Of a stretch of 64,000 nt of DNA, positions 37,001 through 44,519 are shown piece by piece (position 1 is the stretch's first letter; each line of letters begins with the position of its first letter). Under the pieces are notes generated by a model. The model worked only from the letters and a program-made list of their open reading frames with translations, was not told the origin of the DNA and did no database searches. Location: assembly GCA_003389325.1 (NCBI GenBank), contig QQVE01000027.1, positions 1-64,000 of the forward strand, given 5' to 3'. Both the position numbers and the translations under genes were made by a program. This stretch comes from Planctomycetota bacterium (lineage in GTDB: Bacteria > Planctomycetota > Planctomycetia > Pirellulales > PALSA-1355).

Positions 37001-37096
37001 GCAGCGCCGATCGCGGTCGACTTTGCCGTGCCTGTCAAACACGCCGAGGGCGACCTGATCCAGAACGTCAGCTTCTTCGTCGGCGTGGCACGCTAG
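34043..37096 (+). CDS. bamA: Outer-membrane assembly factor BamA with long interdomain insert
   Basis: 1017 aa from ATG 34043; an upstream TTG at 34022 is less likely. A signal peptide (about 1-35) and a Pro/Gln linker precede five POTRA domains at about 78-150, 150-224, 226-315, 318-395 and 397-468, each with a G-N/R-x turn such as IEGNRKHS, LGNQRM, FVGNSR and FIGNHVY. Residues about 470-655 are a low-complexity Pro/Ser/Gln/Gly insert with VRGQSPD twice. The C-terminal beta-barrel (656-1017) contains GGFSTLRGFQFRG, the conserved lid-loop VRGF-like box, and ends VSFFVGVAR. It inserts beta-barrel proteins in the outer membrane. BamA proteins are usually near 800 aa; the excess is the insert. 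Confidence 0.93.
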   Translation: MALVGRQVLRLLRTASAALMVCAAAAAFPGALPAQTTPSMASMERATPLPPPQQTLELPPQGSLQPPPPARPAAPVLQVVDIKIEGNRKHSRETVLNAMSTRIGHPFEQSAFERDVRKLTSKSWFVHVVPRKDYVPGGIIITLAVVERPVLEYVHYLGNQRMKDRTLAKKSGLKKGDPFGPYAVREGARKLETFYQSKGFSDASVEVPEGTKPGDRGAVYLIHEGQKLKFSDISFVGNSRAIAPDGRLKKVIESREPFLFFFKGEVDRNKIKRDEEKLELYYRSLGFFKARVGSDYEYNEDEDRMKLVFYIDEGVRYNVRNVSFIGNHVYPEEALGADLQLKSGDAYDQSKMQADIGALKDLYGSNGYVFADANADLRFDLEPGVVDLIYKIEEGQQWRIGDITVTIKGDNPHTKHSTILNQLGMRPGDIADIRQFRAGERRIKASGLFNMDPSKGELPSITFRLPEWAEAVAENPQRDDVRQASGSSSVRGQSPDDDEPWSVTPRSTSGTTTTARQPARRHQREAGRTTVRGQSPDNTAGWGGSHVKPVSPGPSSFAVNPPTTAQQRYAAGGAQYGPAVGYSNQARYDAPVQPGPGGQVTPAQYAEPAQDPLSNDTIPPSGGYTPRDFGSAPEVTPPGNFLGPDGMPGTQPSLPIDVVASEGQTGRFMLGAGVNSNAGLVGSIVLDEQNFDWRRWPTSWEDFRSGRAFRGAGQKLRIEAAPGTEVQRYLFNFSEPFLFDTPVSFGLSGYYFNRIYLNWTEQRLGGRVTLGYQFTPDFSGSLGLRAEDVLLPASSFNPEGVPDLDEAAGRTQLYSARGSLAHDTRDSTFLPTEGHYITTTFEYFEGTFQYPWFALNFQQHWLLRQRPDGTGRHTLSYYNQLGFAGSDTPVYERFFAGGFSTLRGFQFRGASPRQDSLTEPGESAIVGGDFQFLNSVEYMFPVTADDMLKMVAFVDFGTVEESVAMTWDEFRIAPGAGIRVTIPAISAAPIAVDFAVPVKHAEGDLIQNVSFFVGVAR

Positions 37097-37118
37097 GCCG
37101 GCTGAGCCGTCGTCGGAA

Positions 37119-37499
37119 TCACCAGCGATAGCCGTAACCGTAGTACCGCGGCGTGTAGATCGGGTAGCGGTAGCCGCCGAAGGGGTAGCTGAACGTGCTG
37201 CCCGCCCCGTAGTAGGGCACGCGGCCGTAGTAGCCGTAGTACGGTCGAAACGCGTTGTAGCCCCGGTAGTACGGACGGTAGCCGTAGCGATAGTCGAAGC
37301 CGCGGGCATACGGTCGGTAGTACGAGCGATAGCCGTAGCCGTAACCGTAGTAGCCCCGCACGGGCGTGACAGCCAGCCCGGTGCCGGTCGAACGATAGGT
37401 GGCCGCCACGCCGGGTGTGGCCGCTTTGACGACAGGTGTTGCGCAGGTGAAACAACCCACGACTGCGAGCGCAACTGCCGCTTTGGTCAAACGTTTCAT
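37119..37499 (-). CDS. Small secreted Tyr/Gly-rich protein
   Basis: 126 aa, with AGGAGG before the ATG. The signal peptide is residues 1 to about 26 (ends VVKA). The mature part is dominated by Tyr, Gly, Arg and Pro in loose repeats (YGYGYGYRSYYRPY, YYGYYGRVPYYG). There are no Cys after the signal. It resembles other small Tyr-rich envelope proteins of planctomycetes; a structural or adhesive role is an inference. It is convergent with bamA (22-bp gap). Confidence 0.75.
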   Translation of the reverse strand: MKRLTKAAVALAVVGCFTCATPVVKAATPGVAATYRSTGTGLAVTPVRGYYGYGYGYRSYYRPYARGFDYRYGYRPYYRGYNAFRPYYGYYGRVPYYGAGSTFSYPFGGYRYPIYTPRYYGYGYRW

Positions 37500-37617
37500 C
37501 GATCTGCCCTCCTTTGAGACACCGCTGGTGTCGCCTGGGCAGATCGCTAGTGCAAACCTGATGCCGCTGATAGCAGCCAGAAGGACAATCCGCAGGACGC
37601 GCCCCGCCGCTAACCGC

Positions 37618-38466
37618 TTAGGAGGGGCCGCCTTGCAGGCTGACGGCCAGCTTGCCCAAGGCTTCGGTTTCGATCTGGCGGACCCGTTCGCGGGTCAGGC
37701 CTAGCGCCTCGCCGATCTCTTTGAGCGTTTTGGGCTCATGGTCCTCGAGGCCGAACCGCATCCGCAGCACCGTGGCCTCGCGGGGGTCCATGGTCTCGAG
37801 CATCTGCATCACGTGGACCAGGTTGTCGCTGTCGACCAGCTCCTCGTCGGGGCTCTTGAGCCGCTCGTCCATCACCATCTCGCCGAGCGACCAGCCGGTT
37901 TCCGATTGGTCGGTCTGCGGCGTGGAGTTGTAGATGCGGATGGCCTTCTTGATGATCGGCAGCTTCTTCTTGGGCAAGCCCAACACGCGGGCCACTTCCT
38001 CGGGCGTGGGCGTGCGTCCCAACTCTTCGGCCAGCCGCGCCGTGGCCCGACGCCACTTGCTGAGCAGTTCGACCATGTAGGCCGGAATGCGGATCGTCTT
38101 GGCCGTGTTGATCAGGGCCCGTTTGATCGACTGCTTGATCCAGTAGCTGGCGTAGGTGCTGAAGCGGGTGCCGACGCCGGGATCGAACCCCTCGACCGCG
38201 CGTAGTAGGCCGAGGTTGCCTTCTTCGATCAGGTCCTGCAGGCTCAGGCCCTTGCCGGTGTAGCCCCGGGCGATGTTGACCACCAGCCGCAGGTTGGCGC
38301 GGACCATACGGTCGCGGGCGCGGATGTCGCCGTTGCCGATGGCGGTGGCCAGTTCTTGTTCGTCCTGGGCCGTCAGCAGCGACGTCTCGTTGATCTCGCG
38401 GAGATAGGTCTCCAGCGGCGTCTGCACGGCGGATGTTTGTCGTCGTCGTGTCGTAGTCATACCCAT
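37618..38466 (-). CDS. RNA polymerase sigma-70 family factor (RpoD/RpoS-like, lacking region 1.1)
   Basis: 282 aa. Region 1.2 is LETYLREINETSLLTAQDEQELA. Region 2 holds ARDRMVRANLRLVVNIARGY and DLIEEGNLGLLRAVEGFDP, then RFSTYASYWIKQSIKRAL with the -10 recognition helix. Region 3 (TARLAEELGRTPTPEEVA) and region 4 (TLKEIGEALGLTRERVRQIE) are complete. It is too short for the primary RpoD, so it is a group 2-type alternative sigma. The start at 38466 or ATG 38460 cannot be told apart. A GTTGTTTGGAACAAC palindrome lies at 38490-38504, just upstream. Confidence 0.9.
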   Translation of the reverse strand: MGMTTTRRRQTSAVQTPLETYLREINETSLLTAQDEQELATAIGNGDIRARDRMVRANLRLVVNIARGYTGKGLSLQDLIEEGNLGLLRAVEGFDPGVGTRFSTYASYWIKQSIKRALINTAKTIRIPAYMVELLSKWRRATARLAEELGRTPTPEEVARVLGLPKKKLPIIKKAIRIYNSTPQTDQSETGWSLGEMVMDERLKSPDEELVDSDNLVHVMQMLETMDPREATVLRMRFGLEDHEPKTLKEIGEALGLTRERVRQIETEALGKLAVSLQGGPS

Positions 38467-38844
38467 TCGGTAGCCATGCCCTGGACTGCGTTGTTTGGAA
38501 CAACTTCACTATCGTCGTCTACGAAAGACTTTCTGCACGTCGCGTGCCGCGCGACGAGGTGAGACGAATGTGAGGTGCGTTCGCGGTGTGCCGAAAAAAG
38601 CGGCCCCACGGATCACGACCCGCGCGGCGAAACGAAAGTTCGCATTGTGCCCGGCGTAGTGCCGGCATGTGCCTCGCCGGCGCGCCGCAGAAAGCTGCTG
38701 TGCAGGTTGCGCCGGAGAAAGCGGCCGTGCCGCCGCCGCGCGCCGCCCGGGCAGGGCCTGCGCTGGCGCCGTCCGCGGCGGAGGCTTGACGCCCAGGAAG
38801 TACATCGATCTTCCGGTCATGCCAATCGCCGGGCCTAGCACGAA
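38467..38844. other. Intergenic region upstream of the sigma factor gene
   Basis: It contains the palindrome GTTGTT-TGG-AACAAC (38490-38504), a candidate operator 24 bp before the sigma gene. The rest is GC-rich, with no supported gene. Confidence 0.4.
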
Positions 38845-38878
38845 AACGACCCCGCGAGGACTTACCCCGCGGGGTCGT
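38845..38878 (-). terminator. Rho-independent terminator of rpsA
   Basis: On the reverse strand, ACGACCCCGCG pairs with CGCGGGGTCGT across a 10-nt loop and is followed by TTTTCG. It lies 30 bp after the rpsA stop. Confidence 0.85.
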
Positions 38879-38907
38879 GCGATATCTCAAGTTTGTTGCG
38901 CTTGACG

Positions 38908-40686
38908 CTACTTGATCAGCGGGCCGGAGTCGCCGCCGACGCCGCCTTTGAGCTCCGAGGGCGGCGGGCTGGAAGCCGACTTGGCCGCCGAGGCGCCCGA
39001 TTCGGCATCGGCTTTCTCAACGTCTTCTTCCTTCCAGTCGACCCGCTTGCGCGACAGGCCGATCTTGCGCTCGGCCGCGTCGACGCGCAGGATCTTCACC
39101 TCGATCTCGTCGCCGACCTTGACGATCTCTTCGGCGTTCTCGACCTTGTGGTCGGCCAGCTCCGAGATATGCAGCAGGCCTTCCAGCCCGTTCTCGAGCC
39201 CGACGAACACGCCGAAGTTGGTGATTTTCGTGACCGTGCCGGTCACGAGCTGGCCCGGCTGATACTTGCTGGGAATGTCGCTGGCCCAGGGATCTTCCTC
39301 GAGCTGCTTGAGTCCCAGGGCGATCCGCCGCCGCTGCTGGTCGACCGAAAGCACCTTGCAGTCGACCTGCTGGCCCTTTTCCACGACTTCGCTGGGGTGG
39401 CTGATCTTGCGGGTCCACGACATGTCGCTGACGTGCAGCAGGCCGTCGATGCCCTCTTCGATCTCGATGAAGGCACCGTAGTTGGTCAGGTTGCGCACGG
39501 TGCCGTTGACCATCGTGCCGGGCGGATAGCGCTCGGCCACCTTGTCCCAGGGGTTGGCCTGGGTCTGCTTCATGCCGAGCGAGATCTCCTGCTTGTTCTT
39601 GTCGATGTTGAGCACCACGACGTCGATTTCGTCGTCGATGTGCACCAACTCGTTGGGATGGCTGATCCGCTTGGTCCAGGACATTTCGCTGATGTGCACC
39701 AGGCCCTCGATGCCTTCTTCGAGCTTCACGAAGGCCCCGTAGCTCATCACGTTGACGACCACGCCGTGCACGACCGAGCCGACCGGGTACTTGTCCTCGA
39801 CGTTCTCCCACGGGCTGGGCGTCTTCTGCTTCAGGCCCAGGGCGATCTTTTCCTTCTCGCGGTCGACGTTGAGGATCTGGACCTCGATCTCCTGGTCGAT
39901 GGAGACCATCTCGGACGGATGCCCGATGCGGCCCCAGCTCATGTCGGTGATGTGCAGCAGGCCGTCGATGCCGCCCAGGTCCACGAAGGCACCGAACTCG
40001 GCGATGTTCTTGACGACGCCCTTGCGCAACTGGCCCACTTCGAGCGTGGAGAGCAGTTGGGACTTTTTCTCGGCGCGCTCGGCCTCGATCAGCGCCCGGC
40101 GGCTGACGACGATGTTGCGCCGCGCGTCGTCGATCTTGAGCACCACGCACTGGATCGTCCGGCCGCTGTAGTCGCCGATGTCCGCCGGGCGGCGAATGTC
40201 GACCTGGCTGGCCGGCAGAAACACGTTGACGCCGATGTCGACCAGCAGGCCGCCTTTGATCTTGCGGGTCACGGTGCCGGTGACGATGTCGTTTTCGTGC
40301 ACCGTTTCCATCACCTTGAGCCAGGCCTCGATCTTCTCGGCCTTGCGCTTGCTCAGGGTGATCATGCCGCGCGAGTCTTCGTGGCGGCCGAAGACGTCCT
40401 CGACTTCCTCGACGAGCACCTTGACGGTGTTGCCTTCCTCGGGCGGTTCGTCTTCCTCTTCCCACTCGTTGCGCGGGATGACGCCTTCGCTCTTGTAGCC
40501 GACGTCGACCAGGACGAACTCGTTGTCGACGCGGAGGATGCGGCCCTCGACGATCTTGTTGACCGACAGTTCGCCGCCGCCCCAGTCGAGTTCCTCAGTG
40601 GCCGTGCCGCCCATGGCCTTGGCCAGTTCTTCCTCCCATTCCTCGGGTTTGGGATCCAAGCCGCGAATCAGATTACGATTTACCAT
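38908..40686 (-). CDS. rpsA: 30S ribosomal protein S1
   Basis: 592 aa with six S1 RNA-binding domains: around VNKIVEGRILRVDNEFVLVD, NDIVTGTVTRKIKGGLLVD, LRKGVVKNIAEFGAFVDLGG, VHGVVVNVMSYGAFVKLEEG, VNGTVRNLTNYGAFIEIEEG and VTGTVTKITNFGVFVGLENG. Domains 3-6 are the most similar to each other and share the GLLHISDMSW-type end. The C-tail is a Ser/Pro/Gly-rich stretch (SPPPSELKGGVGGDSG). It binds mRNA at the ribosome and helps initiation. Confidence 0.95.
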   Translation of the reverse strand: MVNRNLIRGLDPKPEEWEEELAKAMGGTATEELDWGGGELSVNKIVEGRILRVDNEFVLVDVGYKSEGVIPRNEWEEEDEPPEEGNTVKVLVEEVEDVFGRHEDSRGMITLSKRKAEKIEAWLKVMETVHENDIVTGTVTRKIKGGLLVDIGVNVFLPASQVDIRRPADIGDYSGRTIQCVVLKIDDARRNIVVSRRALIEAERAEKKSQLLSTLEVGQLRKGVVKNIAEFGAFVDLGGIDGLLHITDMSWGRIGHPSEMVSIDQEIEVQILNVDREKEKIALGLKQKTPSPWENVEDKYPVGSVVHGVVVNVMSYGAFVKLEEGIEGLVHISEMSWTKRISHPNELVHIDDEIDVVVLNIDKNKQEISLGMKQTQANPWDKVAERYPPGTMVNGTVRNLTNYGAFIEIEEGIDGLLHVSDMSWTRKISHPSEVVEKGQQVDCKVLSVDQQRRRIALGLKQLEEDPWASDIPSKYQPGQLVTGTVTKITNFGVFVGLENGLEGLLHISELADHKVENAEEIVKVGDEIEVKILRVDAAERKIGLSRKRVDWKEEDVEKADAESGASAAKSASSPPPSELKGGVGGDSGPLIK

Positions 40687-40866
40687 GCGATTGTTTCGTG
40701 TGCCGTTTCCGCCAGGGTGCCCCTCGAGGGGCCGCAGCGACTGGAAGCGCGCGGCCGAGCCTCGTCCGCCTCTTGAGATGGGCGAGCGCCTGACTTGCTG
40801 TAAAGTCCCGGTTTCGCGCTTCGCCGGCCAGCTACGCTAGTGGCCTGAAGGGCCAAGCGCGAGGAA

Positions 40867-40901
40867 TCGCAAATTATACAGGTATACCGATTTGCGAGCA
40901 A
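40867..40901 (-). promoter_or_regulatory. rpsA promoter with overlapping inverted repeat
   Basis: On the reverse strand, TTGCTC (40901-40896), a 17-bp spacer and a perfect TATAAT (40878-40873). The arms TCGCAAAT (40867-40874) and ATTTGCGA (40890-40897) form a perfect 8-bp inverted repeat that covers the -10 and touches the -35, and the centre holds the palindrome GGTATACC. A repressor site is plausible. Confidence 0.65.
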
Positions 40902-41009
40902 CGACATCCCGCCGCCAGACAGGGGGCATCGGGGCCAGTGGAGCCCGGAGCATCGGGGCGCGGCCGTCACACAGGTAGGCGGGGGGTTCGGCCGGGTGGG
41001 AACCGTTGT

Positions 41010-41039
41010 TTGACATTGCACCCCGCGCGGGTCTAAATT
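41010..41039 (+). promoter_or_regulatory. Promoter of the pil-like operon
   Basis: A consensus TTGACA (41010-41015), an 18-bp spacer and TAAATT (41034-41039). Its spacer contains CCCCGCGCGGGG-like symmetry. Confidence 0.55.
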
Positions 41040-41168
41040 GAATGTTCATGAGGAGTTGGACAACCCTGGTGGGATCATCTCTCCAGCATTCACTCGAATC
41101 ACAGGGTTGCGAGCGGCGGGCGTGCAGCCATCCGCTCGATAGCGTTCGCGTGGAACAGGGCTAACGCA

Positions 41169-43265
41169 ATGGCGAAAAGTGGCGCCGTTTGGGGTATCGA
41201 TATCGGGCAATGCGCGGTCAAAGCGCTGCGCTGCCAGCCCGGCGAGACCGACGACGTAATCGTTGCCGACGCCTTCGATTACATCGAGTACCCGAAGATT
41301 CTCAGCCAGCCCGACGCCGACCCCGCCGAGCTGGTGCGCGAGGCACTCGAGCTGTTTCTGTCGCGCAACACCGTGCGCGGCGACAAGGTGGCCATTTCCG
41401 TCTCGGGCCAGAGCGGCCTGGCGCGGTTTATCAAGCTGCCCCCGGTCGAGTCGAAAAAGATTCCCGACATCGTCAAATACGAAGCCAGGCAACAAATTCC
41501 CTTTGCGCTGGAAGACGTGGTCTGGGATTACCAGCAAATGCAGGGGGGCAGCGAAGAAGACGGCTTCGCCCTGGAAACCGAAGTCGGCTTGTTCGCCATG
41601 AAGCGCGACCAGGCCGAACGGGCCCTCAAGCCGTTCGACGACGCCGGCATCGAAGTCGATATCGTGCAGCTCACGCCGCTGGCGATCTACAACTTCACCG
41701 TCTTCGACCAGATGAACGATTTGCCTCCGGCCGAAGAGTACGACCCGGAGAATCCGCCCGAGTCAATCGTCGTCATCTCGCTGGGAACCGACACCACGGA
41801 CCTGGTGATCACCAACGGGTACCGCGTCTGGCAGCGGAGCATCGCCCTGGGCGGGAGCCATTTCACCAAGGCGCTGACCAAGGAGCTGCGGCTCACGTTC
41901 GCCAAGGCCGAACATCTGAAGAAGAACGCTTCGCAGGCCGAAGATCCCAAGGCCGTGTTTCAGGCCATGCGGCCCGTGTTCAACGACCTGTTGACGCAAA
42001 TTCAGCGGTCGATCGGCTACTTCACCAGCATCGATCGCGACGCCAAGATCGGCCGCGTGATCGCCCTGGGCAATGCCATGAAACTGCCCGGGCTGCAGAA
42101 GTACCTGTCGCAGAACCTGGGCCAGAACGTGGCCGAGGTGAAAGGCTATCGCGGGCTGAATGGCCCGACCGTGGTCGACGCGCCGGCCTTCAAGAGCAAC
42201 CTGCTCAGCTTCCCGGTGTGCTACGGACTGGCGCTACAGGGGATGGACAAGTCGAGCCTGTCGACGAACCTGCTGCCGCCGGAGATTCTCACCGACCGGA
42301 TGATCCGGGAGAAGAAGCCGTGGGCCGTGGCGATGGTGGCCATGTTGCTGTTGGGCATCACGATCAACTTCCTGGGGCACTGGCGGGCCTGGAACTCGGT
42401 GCACCCCGAGAGGTTCTCCGCGGCCTCAAGCGCCGCCGATCAGGCATCCAGCATGGCCAGCAGCGCGCGCAGCGACTACGAGGCCCAAAAGGCGAAATTC
42501 GAAGAGATTCATGCGATCGGCGAGGGCCTGGTCAGCAACGTCGAGGGACGCTTCTTGTGGCTCGAGTTGATCGCCGCGCTGAACCAGTGCCTGCCGTCGG
42601 ATCCGCCGGGCGAGCGTCCTGAAGAAATCGGCCAGCGCGAAGAAATCCATATCACGGGGCTCGATTGCGAATGGTACCCGGATCTGGCCACGTGGTATTC
42701 CTCGGGGATCGGTGAACGCATTCAAGCGGCCAAGCAGGCCGAGCAGGCGCCCGGCAGCGCGGGCGGTGCGGACACAGCTTCGCCGGATGGCCAGGGCGTG
42801 CCGCCCGAGTCGGCGGATCCTTTCGGGGCGGCAGCCAACGGGGCCGGACCTGGGCCGGGGGCGCCTCCCGGCGGAACGCCGGATACGGGCCCCACGGGTC
42901 CCGGCTGGGTGATCGAGCTGCGGGGGTATCACTATCACAACGAAGACCGTCGGCGGTTCGGCGCGGCTTTCGTGCGCGATACGCTGGTCGAAAACCTCCG
43001 CGAGAAGGAGGTTCAGGTGCTTGATCGGAGCGGCAATCCCACGACCGTGCCCGTCTCGGACTTGGGGATCAGCCATCCGGTGATCCTCACCGACGACGTC
43101 ACCTTAAAGGACGAGACGATCGAGGACCGCACGACGGGAGAGAAGATCCCCGTGAAGGTGTGGCATTTCACTTTGCAGTTTGCCTGGTCGCCGACCACGA
43201 TCAGCGAGCGCGAGGAAAACAAAGCGCAGGCCGACGCCGCGTTGACCGCGGTGGGGGGACAATAG
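41169..43265 (+). CDS. pilM: PilM-PilN-like fusion, type IV pilus / secretin system inner-membrane platform
   Basis: 698 aa. Residues 1 to about 355 are PilM, an actin-like ATP-binding protein: VWGIDIGQCAVKAL (phosphate 1), SVSGQSGLARFIKLPPV, EARQQIPFALEDVVWDY, LGTDTTDLVITNG (phosphate 2), and RVIALGNAMKLPGL. Then NLLPPEILTDRM and a transmembrane helix (about 378-396) look like the start of PilN, followed by a coiled coil, a Pro/Gly-rich linker (about 530-580) and a C-terminal domain. PilM and PilN are usually separate proteins. It opens an operon with two membrane proteins and a secretin. Confidence 0.85.
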   Translation: MAKSGAVWGIDIGQCAVKALRCQPGETDDVIVADAFDYIEYPKILSQPDADPAELVREALELFLSRNTVRGDKVAISVSGQSGLARFIKLPPVESKKIPDIVKYEARQQIPFALEDVVWDYQQMQGGSEEDGFALETEVGLFAMKRDQAERALKPFDDAGIEVDIVQLTPLAIYNFTVFDQMNDLPPAEEYDPENPPESIVVISLGTDTTDLVITNGYRVWQRSIALGGSHFTKALTKELRLTFAKAEHLKKNASQAEDPKAVFQAMRPVFNDLLTQIQRSIGYFTSIDRDAKIGRVIALGNAMKLPGLQKYLSQNLGQNVAEVKGYRGLNGPTVVDAPAFKSNLLSFPVCYGLALQGMDKSSLSTNLLPPEILTDRMIREKKPWAVAMVAMLLLGITINFLGHWRAWNSVHPERFSAASSAADQASSMASSARSDYEAQKAKFEEIHAIGEGLVSNVEGRFLWLELIAALNQCLPSDPPGERPEEIGQREEIHITGLDCEWYPDLATWYSSGIGERIQAAKQAEQAPGSAGGADTASPDGQGVPPESADPFGAAANGAGPGPGAPPGGTPDTGPTGPGWVIELRGYHYHNEDRRRFGAAFVRDTLVENLREKEVQVLDRSGNPTTVPVSDLGISHPVILTDDVTLKDETIEDRTTGEKIPVKVWHFTLQFAWSPTTISEREENKAQADAALTAVGGQ

Positions 43266-43266
43266 C

Positions 43267-44493
43267 ATGGATCAAGTCAAGGTCGTCCTGGGCTACGTGC
43301 AGAAGTACCATTTCTGGTTGCTGTGCGTCGTCGTGATCGTCGCCGGGCTGGTCGGCTGGATGAAAGCCAGCGGGAGCCTGTCGCAGGAGTACCAGACGCA
43401 CAAAGGCACGGTGACGGGCAAGTACGATTCCCTGGTAGGCATCCTCAACGGCGAGACGCCCCCCAATGCCGATTGGACGGCGTCGCTGGCGGAGCTCACG
43501 CAACAGGAGCGCGAAAAGGTGCGGGCCGCCTGGCAGGCCGTGTACGACGATCAGCAGAAGGTGCTCGATTGGCCCATCGACGTGATGGGCGACGAGTTTG
43601 CCCAGCGAATCGCCGACGCCAAGCCGGGCAGCGAGATCCCGCAGAACGACCGCGCCTTCTATCAGAACAATGTCATCAACAATGAATTCCCGCGGCTGCG
43701 CGAAATCGTCGAGGCCCCCGCGCCGGACGCCATGACGGGCCGCAGCGACGGCGACGATCAATCGAGGATGGCCCAGTACAAAGTCGTGTGGGACAGCGAG
43801 AGCCAGGACGACGTGCGCGAAATGCTCGCGATGACCGGCAGCGTCCCTACGTCGCAGGCCGTCTGGCAACGGCAGGAAGATCTGTGGGTATTCAAGGCGC
43901 TGTTGAACATCATCCGCAAGACGAACGAGGGCACGCAATACAACTCGCGGGTCAAGATCATCGAGGAGTTGTCGATCGGCAAGGAGGCGGCCGAGAAGTT
44001 CGCCGAGGGGAAGGCCCCGGGACACATTGAGACCTTGGCCAACGCCGCGCCGAGTGGCGCGGCCATGACCCCGCCGGCACCGCCGCCGGACCCGACCATC
44101 GAGCGCCCGTTGGACGAGAACCGCTATCTCGACGCCGACGGCAATCCGCTGCCCACGCTGCCCCCCGGCGAGCAATACAAGCGGATGCCCGTGTTCATGA
44201 AGCTGGTGATGGATCAGCGCGAGATCGGGCGGTTGCTGGCCGAATGCGCCAACTATCCGCTGCCGGTCGAGGTGCACCAGTTTCGCCTCAATCCCAAGTC
44301 GAAGCAGGAAAAAAGCAAGCGATCCAGTCAGTCATCGACCGGAGCCGCTCAAGCGCGGATGGGACCGCCGGCCGCCGTCCCCGACGCGTATGACGTGACC
44401 GTCGAGATCAGCGGAATCATTTACATCTTCAATCCGCCCGACATGGAAAAACTGGGAGTCCCGGCCGACGGCGCGCAGTTGGCCGGCAGGTAG
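43267..44493 (+). CDS. Single-pass membrane protein of the pil-like operon (PilO position)
   Basis: 408 aa, starting two bases after the previous stop, so translationally coupled. One transmembrane helix at about 15-31 (FWLLCVVVIVAGLVGWM) with a short cytoplasmic start, then a long soluble region predicted periplasmic. A Pro-rich stretch (about 262-285) and a C-terminal segment ending VTVEISGIIYIFNPPDM may form a ferredoxin-like fold as in PilO/PilN. No direct family match. Position and topology resemble Akkermansia Amuc_1100, an inference to test by structure. Confidence 0.75.
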   Translation: MDQVKVVLGYVQKYHFWLLCVVVIVAGLVGWMKASGSLSQEYQTHKGTVTGKYDSLVGILNGETPPNADWTASLAELTQQEREKVRAAWQAVYDDQQKVLDWPIDVMGDEFAQRIADAKPGSEIPQNDRAFYQNNVINNEFPRLREIVEAPAPDAMTGRSDGDDQSRMAQYKVVWDSESQDDVREMLAMTGSVPTSQAVWQRQEDLWVFKALLNIIRKTNEGTQYNSRVKIIEELSIGKEAAEKFAEGKAPGHIETLANAAPSGAAMTPPAPPPDPTIERPLDENRYLDADGNPLPTLPPGEQYKRMPVFMKLVMDQREIGRLLAECANYPLPVEVHQFRLNPKSKQEKSKRSSQSSTGAAQARMGPPAAVPDAYDVTVEISGIIYIFNPPDMEKLGVPADGAQLAGR

Positions 44494-44519
44494 CGAGCCC
44501 TTCGAGGATCGAGGCAGCC

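Larger units (their letters stand above)
40687..41168. other. Divergent control region rpsA / pil-like operon
   Basis: It holds the rpsA promoter (40873-40901, reverse) with an overlapping inverted repeat and the pilM promoter (41010-41039, forward). The rpsA leader is about 180 nt and the pilM leader about 120 nt. No small gene was found. Confidence 0.5.

Noticed and set aside
38893..40776. Long open frame (627 codons) on the + strand
   Set aside because: It is antisense to rpsA, whose six S1 domains are unmistakable; the mirrored frame is a high-GC artefact.
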